Shown: positions 10,714-22,000 of the stretch, piece after piece | How positions within the stretch are numbered: the stretch's first letter is position 1 | Layout: each line of letters opens with the position of its first letter | NCBI GenBank assembly: GCA_017607445.1 | Contig: JAEVHH010000004.1 | Location: 2,604,001 to 2,668,000 of the forward strand | Direction of reading: 5' to 3' | Length of the DNA: 64,000 nt | From: Histoplasma ohiense | Taxonomy: Eukaryota; Ascomycota; Eurotiomycetes; Onygenales; Ajellomycetaceae | The notes under the pieces: model-generated | Seen by the model: the letters and a program-made list of their open reading frames with translations, nothing else | The model's database searches: none | Told to the model about the DNA's origin: nothing | Program-made: the position numbers and the translations under genes

Positions 10714-13074
10714 ATGGCGGATGGCATGCTATTGAACTTCGATTTGGGCGATGGAGTCGTTAAAACCACGCAGAAGTTCAAGGGCGGGACCTGGAAGGAT
10801 CGGCTATCTATAAAGAAAATTGCGCTGCACCGCCAAAATAAATCCAAAGACCCCAACCCCAAGGATCAGGGTCGTGGCGGACAGAAAGATGGGCCGGCGA
10901 ACCCGAATAGAGTTGAGATATCATCTCCTCGACCTCCCAAGCGGCAGAAAGTCGACGGCGATTTTAAACCGTATTCGGTGCCATCGCTTCGAGCGGGCGG
11001 CCACATCCCTACGTCTACGAAACTCGGTAACAGTAATGACAGTGGTAATACCCAAGGCAACCAAGCTCACAAGAACCAGAATCAACCGCGCGAAGTCATT
11101 TCCTCTCTTTTCTCCTTCAACCCCACTCCTGTTTCTGCCGTCGAGCAACCGAAGCCAGAAGGAGCTGAGCCCGCCAAGCCCTCCAATGCACCCCTCATCG
11201 ACGGAATTGATACATTCACCTCCTTGGGACTATCCCAAACGCTCGCAGCGCATCTAATGACAAAACTTGAACTTAAAGCACCGACGGCTGTTCAGAAAAG
11301 AGCCATATCTCAATTGCTGAAGGAAGAGTGCGATGCGTTCATACAAGCCCAAACAGGGTCGGGGAAAACCCTGGCATATCTACTTCCATTGGTTCAGCGG
11401 CTGATTAATTTGTCAAGAACCAACGGGGAGGCTTTCGAGCGGGCGAACCAAGACTCATCAGATAACACTGCTGTGCACAGAGACTCGGGACTTTTTGCGA
11501 TCATCCTTGCCCCTACGAGAGAATTATGCAAGCAAATATTCGTTGTGCTGGAGCAATTGTTGCGGTGTGCGCATTGGATAGTTGCGGGTACGGTTATTGG
11601 TGGAGAGAAGAAGAAGTCTGAAAAGGCAAGGTTGAGGAAGGGGTTGAATATTCTCGTTGCTACGCCTGGTCGGTTGGCTGACCATTTGGAAAATACAAAG
11701 GTGCTGGATGTGAGTAATGTTAGGTGGTTGGTCCTTGATGAAGGAGATAGGCTTATGGATTTGGGTTTTGAAGAGGAGATTCAAAAAATTGTGAGGAAGT
11801 TGGATGAGAGGCAAAGATCAAAGGGAATCCCTGGTCTGCCTACCAAGAGAGTTACAATATTGTGCTCCGCAACTTTGAAAATGAATGTGCAGCGGTTGGG
11901 GGATATCAGTCTCAAAGACGCTGTGCATATCCAGGCTGACCCGGATGACGAAGATGGAGAAATGAAAGTGAAAACTACTGGTAGTAACTCTGAGTTTTCG
12001 GTGCCTGCACAACTTAAACAATCCTACGCTGTGGTTGCTGCCAAGTTACGACTTGTTACTCTCACGGCGTTGATGAAACGGACATTTTCCAGGAAAGGTT
12101 CTGTTATGAAAACAATAATTTTTGTTTCTTGTGCGGATTCCGTGGATTTCCATTTCGAGGTTTTCTCCAGGCAAGATTCTGACAACAAAAGTGGAGAGAA
12201 AGAGGCCAAAACTACTGAAGCTTCACCGCCCAACACCAAACCAGCATCTATCCATGGCACAATTGCGAAATCAACAGCTTTTTCGAACCCTACCAATCCA
12301 GTTACAATATATAAACTTCATGGTTCACTTCCTCAACACATCAGAACTTCAACTCTCTCTGCTTTCTCCCGACAAAGTGAAGCAGCTGTTCTCATCTGCA
12401 CTGATGTTGCGGCTCGCGGCCTTGACCTGCCAAACGTCGATTTCGTAGTCGAGTACGACCCCGCCTTCAGTTCAGATGATCATCTCCACCGAATAGGCCG
12501 AACCGCAAGATTGGGACGCGACGGCAGAGCCCACATATTCCTCCTTCCCGGCAACGAAGAGAAATACGTCGAAATTCTAAAACAGGGTTATCGAGACAGC
12601 GGCGCTAAGATTTCCCACACGGATGTGAACGAGACGTTGAAACGTGGCTTTGGTGGAAACACTGAAACGACGAGTAAGGGCTGGGAAGACAAAGCAACAG
12701 AATGGCAGCTTGACGTCGAGCGCTGGGCGCTTGAGAACCCGACCGTCCTCGAGATGGCCAGACGAGCGTACCAGTCTCATATCCGTGCTTATGCGACACA
12801 TATTGCCAGTGAACGGGACATGTTTAACATCAAGGATCTCCATTTAGGCCATTTGGCGAAGAGCTTTGCGCTGCGCGATAGACCCGCTAAGATCAATGTG
12901 CCTGGTCTTCGACCTGGTAAAGAAGATACAAAGAGAGAATTCAAGGCTGACAGGAAGGGCGCTAGGGATGGCGTGCAAGTCAACAACGCCACAAGTGCCT
13001 CTGATGCGGTACGCAAAATGCGGGAGAAAGTGAAGGAACATATGGCAGGCGCGAATGAATTTAATATCGCGTAG
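10714..13074 (+). CDS. DBP7: ATP-dependent RNA helicase DBP7 (DEAD-box)
   Basis: Intronless, 786 residues from the ATG in ACCATGG (MADGMLLNFDLGDG), which matches DBP7 orthologues better than the upstream in-frame ATG at 10597. DBP7 is a nucleolar helicase for 60S ribosomal subunit assembly. The full superfamily 2 motif set is present: Q motif around FTSLGLSQ, motif I AQTGSGKT (about residue 211), Ia PTRELCKQ, Ib TPGRL, motif II as DEGD rather than DEAD (the usual DBP7 variant, VLDEGDRLMDLGF), motif III SAT, then RecA2 with motif V ARGLDLP and motif VI HRIGRTAR (about residue 592). Basic, low-complexity N- and C-termini are normal for the family. It converges with ASA1, with under 100 bp between stop codons. 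Confidence 0.97.
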   Translation: MADGMLLNFDLGDGVVKTTQKFKGGTWKDRLSIKKIALHRQNKSKDPNPKDQGRGGQKDGPANPNRVEISSPRPPKRQKVDGDFKPYSVPSLRAGGHIPTSTKLGNSNDSGNTQGNQAHKNQNQPREVISSLFSFNPTPVSAVEQPKPEGAEPAKPSNAPLIDGIDTFTSLGLSQTLAAHLMTKLELKAPTAVQKRAISQLLKEECDAFIQAQTGSGKTLAYLLPLVQRLINLSRTNGEAFERANQDSSDNTAVHRDSGLFAIILAPTRELCKQIFVVLEQLLRCAHWIVAGTVIGGEKKKSEKARLRKGLNILVATPGRLADHLENTKVLDVSNVRWLVLDEGDRLMDLGFEEEIQKIVRKLDERQRSKGIPGLPTKRVTILCSATLKMNVQRLGDISLKDAVHIQADPDDEDGEMKVKTTGSNSEFSVPAQLKQSYAVVAAKLRLVTLTALMKRTFSRKGSVMKTIIFVSCADSVDFHFEVFSRQDSDNKSGEKEAKTTEASPPNTKPASIHGTIAKSTAFSNPTNPVTIYKLHGSLPQHIRTSTLSAFSRQSEAAVLICTDVAARGLDLPNVDFVVEYDPAFSSDDHLHRIGRTARLGRDGRAHIFLLPGNEEKYVEILKQGYRDSGAKISHTDVNETLKRGFGGNTETTSKGWEDKATEWQLDVERWALENPTVLEMARRAYQSHIRAYATHIASERDMFNIKDLHLGHLAKSFALRDRPAKINVPGLRPGKEDTKREFKADRKGARDGVQVNNATSASDAVRKMREKVKEHMAGANEFNIA

Positions 13075-13172
13075 AATAATAGCTAAGGTTGGTTGCTAGC
13101 GTTAGTACCGAAGTTCATTTTTTCATATCATAATATTAAAGTAGAAGAAAAAAATTAATAACTTGCATAAAA

Positions 13173-14798
13173 TCAATAAATATCCCACAACGATATCTTC
13201 CCGTCTTTCGATCCGGCCGCAAGCCAATGTGTAAATTGCGCCTTGCGGCTTCGTTGCTCTTTTATTTCTGCTAGCGATCTGGGCTGATGGGCAAGGTTAA
13301 CCGCTATGTTTTCCGTTTTTGTATATGCATCGACAGCACTGTCAGCTCCCGTCTTCATGTTACCTGTATGGATGATAGCATTCCTTTCCAAAGCAGCATT
13401 ATTATTTTCGCCGCTTTTATTCGGGCTCGCAATATCTGCAAACGCAACCGCATAACAGCCCCCATGGTGCCACTTCAAAACCGCCAACTCCCGCATACTT
13501 TTGCACGAGTAGACCCGAATCCTCCCATCCCACCCAGCCGTGGCAAATATTTTCGCATCATTGCGTATTCGTAGACTTTGTTGACCTGCATGTTTCGTGT
13601 TCAAAACTTTGAGTGGCGAATGCGTGCTTTCTGAAGTCGGCTCATATGCTGAATTAGAAGTGGTAGCGATGGGATGTTTAGCAAGGATTGCGTCTGCGGA
13701 GGATGATAAGAAGAAACGATCTTTTTGTTTCTCCAAGGGGGAAAGAGCGAGGGAAAGAACTGGTTGAGAATGTGGATGGTTGATATATAGTCTTTCCCAT
13801 CTCCATGATGGCCAATCACTGCTTCCTTTTTCTACAGCATCTGGTGACCTTTCCCTATGTATCATAACCCGGCCATCTTCATAGCCAGATAAGAGACATA
13901 AATTCCCTTGGGGCGTTCTGAAAAGCTCAAGAGCCATGACCATTCCCGTGTTTATTGATGGATCAGGAGATATTGTCGATACGCGCTTTTCGGACGGTAA
14001 GTGGAAAATATCTATCCCGCCGGAATTAAGGGCATTGGGCACGGCGAGGAAGAAAATATGTGGCCTATTCGAACCTCCCATTTCTGGAAACCCAGTATTT
14101 TCTGTACTGGGACTTATCTGAGAACTGCGAGGTAGCTCATCTGACGTCAAGTTTTCATCTGGGAATATGCGACATAGTGCAAATGCACAAAAATTCAACG
14201 CATTCACGGATATCGAATGAAACAGCCAAGGTTCATTTAGTGGATGAGCACTCTTTGACTCATCAATGGGTAATTCTTTGCCCAATCCTTCTTCATCGGC
14301 GAAATTTAAACGCCAAACTCGGAACTTATGATCTCGGCCATGTCTATTCGTACCATGTCAGAATTGTACAGCAAAATATATCAACAGTCTAATCTTGAAC
14401 AATGTATAATAGTAATATAGAGCATAGATTCAAAAAACACAAGGTGGAGTAATATGAGTAACATACGTAAATAGCCATCTTTCACTTCCACCTCCTTCTC
14501 CCGCACTTTTTGCATCCTGCTTTGAGCTGAACTCAACTCCTTCAACCCCAAGTATAGCAGACCCATGGGCTCTCCACGAAGCAACAGCTCGCTTCGTCCA
14601 CATATTCCACACAACTACCCAGCCTTCCGCATCGCCAGAGATAAGTCTTGAGTTCCCGCTATAGAAACGAAGGGCGTGGATTGGCGACCCATGGCCGCGC
14701 AAAATGTATGTTGGAGTGGCAGGCGGCAGTTTTCCCGTTGTCTGCTCGGTCTCACGTAGAACAGACAATGGGTTTGAGGTTGCTGAAGGTGTTGTCAT
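13173..14798 (-). CDS. ASA1: ASTRA-associated protein 1, WD-repeat (ASA1)
   Basis: Two exons on the minus strand, 14798-14467 and 14343-13173, joined across a 123-bp intron with donor GTATGT; total 1503 nt, in frame, 500 residues. ASA1 is a WD40 subunit of the ASTRA chromatin and telomere-related assembly. Exon 1 holds the first WD repeat (YILRGHGSPIHALRFY ... GWVVVWN, about residues 31-66). Exon 2 starts HGRDHKFRVWRLNF and has further blades, including LLSGYEDGRVMIH, IFATAGWDGRIRVYS and the C-terminal repeat SKDGKISLWDIY ending at the stop. Loops between blades are long, as in fungal orthologues. The identification rests on recognised N-terminal and internal blocks; the WD40 fold is certain, the ASA1 name nearly so. 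Confidence 0.92.
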
Positions 14799-15308
14799 GC
14801 TAAGTTTGCAATAAATATCGGAATAACTGATAATTTCATCTTATGACGTTGTGAACATTTCTCAACATTTTTGGCTCTGGACATGATCTTATCTTATCAG
14901 ATCACTATCTGCGGATGAAATAAACCATTTAAATCGCCGCTAAATCGGTTTTGGAAGACCCATGGGCAAGAAACCCCCGCAGATCTGTGGACGTTTCCCG
15001 AGGTCCAGTTATCTTCGAAGAGATGCTTATTCTGTCCATCCATAGTGATTGAGAACCAGTTATCTGATATATGCGGTATGGCTTAATTGAAGTGTGGTGT
15101 CATTGACTGTTCTTAGCTGCTATTGTCTTGAACAATAAAGCCCTGTACTCGCAGCAGGCATATCTGATCCCGGATGCGATTTACACACAGACCTCAGTAT
15201 ATTGGACCAGCTCTCAATCTATATATTTTGTGGAATTCGACTTCTTCGTTATTGCCTCATACATACACCGCTACCTATTGCCCCAGGATACATCACACGT
15301 ATATAAAC
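14799..15308. other. Divergent promoter region, ASA1 and FMN protein
   Basis: About 510 bp between divergent starts. It must contain both promoters; no distinctive motif was identified. An open frame from 15174 runs into the next gene, but the family-like N-terminus starts at 15309. Confidence 0.55.
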
Positions 15309-16493
15309 ATGGTTTCTCACCAACATGTCCATCCTCCCTCATCCAAAGCCCCTTGGCGGCCCCTCTTCCAATGCCACATATCAATTCTCACTTCCCCCGA
15401 GTTTTCTTTAGCTACTGTCTATAGAAATAGTAGCGGCTCCGCCCATCCTCGCGTGCGCACGTGCGTATTTCGTGGATTTTGGACCGAACTTGATTTGCGA
15501 GAGACGGCTAAGGAGCTTCTCCTAAAAGACGAGGAAAGTAATAGGGGTGGGATAAATCCCAACGTATTCGAAAGTGACTTGTTGACATTTACAACTGATA
15601 TCAGAATGGAAAAAATTGCTCAAATGGCTTCCACTGAGGGAACCGATCACGGAAATGGAGCTAGCGGCGGAGGCCCGATTGAAGCTGTCTTTTGGGTCAA
15701 AGATGCTATGACGCAGTGGAGGATTAAGGGCAGGGCATTTGTTATTGGAAATGAAAGCTGTGACGAAAGCGAATTGTGGTCGCGAGAGAATATTCAGCGA
15801 TGGGTACGACGAAGAGAAGGCAGCGCGGAAGAGGATATAACGAGATGGACTTGGGAAAAGGAGATTACGGCTAATTTTGCGAATCTGAGCCCCACGATGA
15901 GAGGTGAGTGTCATGCGCGAGAAGGTTTCTTTCTCATGCCTCTTCTTATTGCTACTTCATTTCCTACGTTATTGCCATGAGTTACATACAACCAATTGTT
16001 TGTTCTGTATGCAACATGCCTGATTACTGGAGTGATTACCCATTCCTTTACATATCTAGCCAGCCAAAAATGAAAGAGAGAAAACATTCCTTTTCACCCA
16101 GATGCTTAATCTAACTACCCTTGTTACCACTCCTTTTTTCGCAAATGGACAATGCGTATGGGCAAGCAATTAACCTCGCACCATATCAATGAATCATCAT
16201 TCTAAAAAAAAATAGGCTCTTTCAAAAACCCACCTCCTGGAACACCGAGATCGGAGCCACCAAGTGATCCTTCGCTCAGGCTTGGCCTAACATTGGATGA
16301 CATTCACGATCCGGTGGCAAGAGCAAATTTCCGTGTTGTTGTCATTGTCCCTGAAGAGGTTGAGAGTGTCGATTTGACATATCCTGAAAATTTCAAGAGG
16401 ATGAGGTGGACTCTAGCCAAACGCATTGAGAAAAATGAAGACTCTGGCGAAGCTGGCATCGCCATTTGGGAAGCGACTGAACTTTGGCCCTGA
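15309..16493 (+). CDS. Pyridoxamine 5'-phosphate oxidase-like FMN-binding protein
   Basis: Two exons, 15309-15903 and 16216-16493, joined across a 312-bp intron (donor GTGAGT, acceptor ATAG); total 873 nt, in frame, 290 residues. The opening APWRPLFQCHIS and LATV blocks followed by PRVRTCVFRGFW match the Alr4036-type pyridoxamine-phosphate-oxidase family (Pyridox_oxase_2) found in many fungi. ESDLLTFTTDIRMEKIAQM and the WRIKGRAFVIG segment fit the split-barrel FMN-binding core. Exon 2 begins FKNPPPGTPRSEP and ends with VARANFRVVVIVPEEVESVDL, the usual C-terminus. Physiological substrate is unknown; the family likely binds flavin and may be an oxidoreductase. The intron is long for this genome, but an AG preceded by an A-rich tract and the phase agreement support it. 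Confidence 0.85.
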
Positions 16494-16496
16494 TAA

Positions 16497-17448
16497 GAGA
16501 TGACTATTCTTCATGTGATATAGGCATGAAGAGAAACACTTGTATTGTCCGGAGAGTATAGGGAGGGGGAGATGGACTGTGAGAAAGATAATAATTCCGA
16601 TTGCGACATCCACTCTTCACCTCTGTTACGTCCAAGCATGGTTACAGATACCAGCCATCCCATTCAGCAAAAAAGGTCTTCCTATCATGAGTCCGGAGTA
16701 ATATTTCTTTGTGTGGACACGGCCAAAAGAGCCTAGCATTGTGTTCCTGTCATACCCCTTCTCATCTTATGAAGCCCTAATGAACTTCACTGACATTAAC
16801 CAAATTTATGATTGCTTCTAGAAGTGTATCGTTGCCTACATTTTCCAAGCGCTGTTCTACTTCACAAATCCTTAACTCAATCCTCTTGATATCGGAAAGA
16901 AGCCAGACCCCTTTTGTCATATTCCTTTCTTTCTTTACCACCCAGCAAACAAGCCCTAACCTACAATCAAATACAATACGAACTCATTTTGGCCTCTCTT
17001 TCCCAACTACAAGCCATATCCCCTCCGACAAAGCCTTTCTCCTTACCTTTTACGCGCATTTGCAAACCTGCATCTGGCTTCTTTCATACACGATAGCTTA
17101 CGGAATTAGACATCCTGCGTCGGCTTGCAGCCCGGCACGCAGTCATGTCCCTCTCACACTACCACCTGAGGCCAGCAGTCTCAAAACTAGGACAATCCAG
17201 ACCTATTTTAAGGCCAGTAGCCATTTCTCTCCTGAGCTACTTCCGTTCTTTCTTACCAAACGCCGTGGGGATAACCAATATCTACCATATCATGGTAAAC
17301 CCTTAGAAAAGGCAGTATCCCCTATTCTCGTTCCCTCATTCGACCCACCATTACACGTACAAATATTATCATAAAATACCTTTTTCCTCAGCCTTCTTCC
17401 CCCACATACGCCTTCAAGAAGCTGTTCACAATTATCAGAAACCAAAAC
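16497..17448. other. Intergenic, nothing supported
   Basis: About 950 bp with a plus-strand open frame (16808-17374) of proline- and serine-rich composition that lacks family character. I treat the stretch as 3' flank of the FMN protein gene and promoter of the next gene. Confidence 0.5.
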
Positions 17449-19036
17449 ATGTGGAGTTGCAGTGATACCGAACCGGAAGAAGACGACACCATGGCCCGTC
17501 GATGCTCATATTGCGGGCGTTTCGGTAACCCTGAGAGCATTAACGAGGAGACTGGCCTCTGCCACAAATGCCATAAAGACATACAGCCTTCATCAAAGAG
17601 TGGTGTTGCTTCTCTTGCTGGCAAGAGCGGTGAAGGCCCAAGCAAGGTAGCCGCAGCAGTCATGTTGCAAATGGCAGCGGTAGATGTCAGTGACGATTCA
17701 AGCTCCGCTGGAAGTATCACCTCCATTCACTCTGATCAGGACCACGATGATGAGGATAATTCCTGTGTCGACAGAAATGGAGATGGAAACGAGAGCGAAA
17801 ATACGAAGCCCAATAGCCAGGAGCTCAGGAGCCGTGGTAGTAGCAATGTGTCTAGCAACCAGGAGATAGAATCTGAACTGTGTGCGCGATGTTGGAAAAA
17901 CCCATCGACAACCATCCTATACAATACACCTATATGCGGCGAATGCTATCAGATTGCACAGGAGAAGCGGGTAAGAATATTCCTCTAGAGTCTGCATTGC
18001 CATATTCATTCAAAGAGTTAACACAGCTCCCAATTCCAATACACACAGGAACACACCAAAGGGACAAAGGTGAGAACGGAACAAATTTCGAAAAGTTTCA
18101 ACATGAACACTGTTGCCTTTTCTATTTTTCATCCCCCTTTTCCCTGCTCCTATGCTCCACAATCTTGGTGGTCATGAGGAGAAAAGGAGCGGAGCCTCCC
18201 CGAGCCATCAGGTAGCGAAAAGACGGCTAAGACGGCTTTCCAACAACCAGAAACGTTTCCAACCGCCGACCCCTGACCTCCAGCCCGGAAAAAGACTGAC
18301 GCGGGTCTGCGACTCGTGTCGCCGGAAGCGAAAGCGGTGCCAGCATCGCCGCGTGGTGGACGAGAACGATCGTAAGTATAAATAATAGCTATTTCACATA
18401 TACACATACCCTCAGATTCACAACAAAAAAGCAAAAAGCAAGAACCGAGGACATTGCTCACACAAAAGCGAAATAAACAGCTGATGCGGACTTCCGAAAG
18501 CGGTCGAGGAAGGTACAAACATCGACCGTGACGAACGGCCGTGAGGGGAGGAGTAGAACTAGCTCATCGTCCGTGATCGAAGTCAATGACACGGGTATGT
18601 GAGCTCGAAACCCTTTCTCAATAATACCTTACCTAATCTTGTTCTCTAACCGCATGCATGTATGTAAACACATATAGTCATTGTGTTAGAGACAGAACAA
18701 GACGCCATTGCAGCTCCATGCACCCGCGATACTACCACCATAGGCACAGGCACAGGTACATCCACAAGAACAATCAGCACGCCTTCTGACAAAGGAGCCT
18801 CCATGATGACAATAGCTGTGGATTCTTCTCTCGCTGCCTCAGCCGTGGATAGCGAAGGATGTTCCACCAGTAACCTGCAGCGGGCGGTCGAGGAGTCTGT
18901 TCACGTCGTGTTCTCTAGGGAGATGGATAGACTGGTGGGAGCGGCGGAGAAGAAGCTGTCAGACGCTGCCGTCGCGCTTGACGATATCAAGGAGCATATG
19001 ACAGCGTGGCTGGAGCGTGTAAACGAGGGTATATAG
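17449..19036 (+). CDS. Cysteine-rich putative DNA-binding protein, function unknown
   Basis: Four exons by splice signals and frame: 17449-17970, 18212-18371, 18481-18594, 18678-19036; total 1155 nt, in frame, 384 residues. The N-terminus has CSYCGRFGNP with a second CHKC (C-X2-C, spacer, C-X2-C), and a second such pair is CARCWKNP with CGEC (about residues 144-166), each able to bind one zinc. Exon 2 encodes a basic patch with VCDSCRRKRKRCQHRR, which is C-X2-C-X6-C, the first half of a fungal Zn2Cys6 cluster, but no second half follows. A helical C-terminus (QRAVEESVHVVFSREMDRL ... ITAW-like) could be a coiled coil. A serine- and acid-rich linker lies between. I do not recognise the protein; a transcriptional or chromatin role is inferred. 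An alternative start is the ATG at 17491 in a good context. The stop overlaps a GTATAT, so a further exon cannot be excluded. Confidence 0.68.
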
Positions 19037-22000
19037 CACCCTTACTCTTATTTCCTCCTTCGTGTTACATTCCGTACCAAGGGGTTGGTGGAGATGTATG
19101 ACGAGAAATGCTGATCGCGTTTTCTTTTTGGAGGTTAAATCAGGGTAGATCCCGGTTGGCAAAGGAGGGAAAAAGGGACTGAAGCAGGGGATTGCTTTTT
19201 CATTTTGGCTTTGCGTTTTGTTTGTTCGGTTGGTTCATGTCTGGTGATTCAGGAGTGATACTGGTAGTGTGGATGGGAGTTCTCTCTATCTTTCTCTCAC
19301 CCTCTCCTTTTATTTTTATTTTTTTTCTGAACCCCCTATGATTGTCAAGTTCAAGATAAATACACGGAAATAGCCCCTTGTTTTGCGTCTCCAGAAATGA
19401 AATAGTGCTTTCTTCATCCGTGCCGGGTCCCCGCCCTGCCAAAGCGGACGAATTTTCTTGTATGACGAAGCGATAGGCCAACGGAGAATTGATTTCCTTG
19501 TAGGGTCTGGGCAGGTTATAAGTAGTTAATCCCTTCGCTGCGTCCTTCTGTCCTCGTTACAAGCACACCATCCCACTCAGACAATTTTTCCGGAACAACT
19601 TCTCCTCCAGGGGCTTGGTCCACACAGGACAAAGCTCCCCTGCATCAGAAAAGGAAAGCCCGTATCCTAACAAGACGAAAGTCCTTCAACAATAACGTTT
19701 ATCAGGAATGGTAAGACCGCCTTGTCCACATCGTAACTGTGGCATATGTTAGCAGCGACACATAGGCCGCAACGCTTTCCTTCGCTCCAGGGGCCAAGTT
19801 CGCGCCATCTCTGCACAACGGGATGGGGGCCCCTAACGTCGGTTGAGTGAGATCGGTTCCTATGCCTCATAGTCGTCCTTCAGCTTATTTTCTCGACGAA
19901 GAATTTGATCACCCAGGATAATGGCCCTGTCGTCATTACGATGATGGTGTTCCTGTTGCTGCAGTTGGTGAACATATGTAAGTGTATGTGCGTGTGTGTG
20001 TGTATATACGTATATACTAGACATAGTATGGAAGAAAACCGGCGTCCGTACCTTTTTACCCACATGTATATTTCCTCCTACTTCCCAACACGGCGATGTG
20101 GGAACGGATTGGGAATAGCGACGTTCTTCGGTAGCTATCGCTGGGTGACCTGCGACTGTCCACGACAGCGAGAAACAAGAGCGAGGCGAAATAGGCGGGA
20201 AATATAGATAGATATATGTATATATACATAGGATGTATGCTCCCGCAGTCGGTTTGGTTCTTTTTGGATTTTTCAAATAGAGAAACTAGGAGAAATTCCA
20301 GGGATCGATCCCATCATACTTTATACATAGTTACAAAATAGGGACCATTATACAAGGGACATGCCAGCCTTAGTGAGATTGAGATGAGTCTTCAATCTCT
20401 CCAAAACCGTGTGGCGGAGGGCTCGATATGGCAGGCAGCACGCTGCTCTGCGTTGCGGAAGCCCTAAACCTGGCACAGCTGTTTTTCGCTGGGATCGCAG
20501 CAACCCAGGCCATCCCCAGGTGCGGTAGTTGCCAGAGCACTGAAGACAGGAGAGGACCCGATTGCCGGGGAGGATGAATTGGATGAATAGATACATAACT
20601 CCAGTCGAGCGTGGGACAGGAAGCGAATTGAGAGACCCCCGGAACTTTTCTCTTTTCTTTGGTGGGAGAGTATGGAAGTCTGCGGTGTGATACATAGATA
20701 GACATGCGTAGGTAGATATAAATTCACGGAAGGGATTGATATAGGGAGGAGTATATAAACCAGCCTCAGCTTGATCAAAATTATCTGCTTTTTGGTGCTT
20801 ATATATAAACGTATATATGTATTGATTCCCTTACTCTCTTTGTAAACCAAAAGAGTTTAGTTTATATATGAGACGAAGCATTGAATTGGGTAATTGATCG
20901 GGGATAGAAGTTAAAATAGGTACAGAAGAAAGCCCCAGGTAACAATACAACTGTGAAAAAGAAGCCGGTCTATGAGCTACATGTAGCGGCTCAATGACCA
21001 AGATATCGATCTTTGGTTTCCCTTGGATCCTCTTGTTAAAGATGTTTAACAAGAGTCCATTATTTAAAGCCAACGGTTAAGCAAATGATAGAACGTAAAC
21101 AGAGAATGAAAATGCATGCCATCAGAAGACTTCAGCGAATATCACACGAGTCGTAGTGAAGCTGGTAAGGGTATGATCCTTGTTATTTTCGTTTCTTTCT
21201 TTCTTTCCCACTCTTTTAATCATTTCTATCAAAGAAAATAACAGTGACGGCTCATCCGGTCAGCCATGGATAAAAAGCAAGATGATACACCATCCATGAG
21301 ACAGGAGAATCCAGCCGGTAGAAATGTTGTATATAAACCACATGGATCCCTAGGAGCACTTCCGCAGTCAACAGCACCACGTTGTCCCCGCTCCCATTTG
21401 AGTAGTCTTATGCAGTCAATAGGGAGTGCATAGCTATTGTACCGTACCTACATGAGCGGCCTGTACAATGGACAGCCCTTTGCCGTCACGTTGAGAAACG
21501 ACAGATGGCGTAGTGATGCAAAACGCAACCGGTAATCATGCTCTACACGATAAGATGTAATATGCGATATGCGCGTACCCTTGACGTCGGCATATATCAC
21601 GAGCGAGCGAGCATGCATGTCTTCTTGGTAAGGTTGAGAATGGTTGGAAGGAGGGACGGATTTTGACGTGATAATCTTTCAACTCTTCATGACTAGCTAC
21701 AAGTATTTATTGCAAAGAGCGGATCCCCTTCCCCACTTTCGCCTTATTCCCCTGACACATATGTGAGGGAAGGGGCAGAATGAAAGATATCATTTCAAAC
21801 GTCATGTTTTGGGATCCCAGACATCCGTCCGGCATCCAATTCGAGGACGGCGGGTTATAAGCAATTTTCTCGAATGTGAGATACAAAAAGTGGAATAAAG
21901 TGATAATGAGCATGAATGAAACGTTGCAACAGCATGATTCATTTCGGTATGCATGGACTCCAAGCTTCTCACACAAGGATAACATGAGTGTGGCATAGCC

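Noticed and set aside
16808..17374. 188-residue plus-strand frame
   Set aside because: Low-complexity, Pro/Ser/Phe-rich, no motif, probably promoter sequence.
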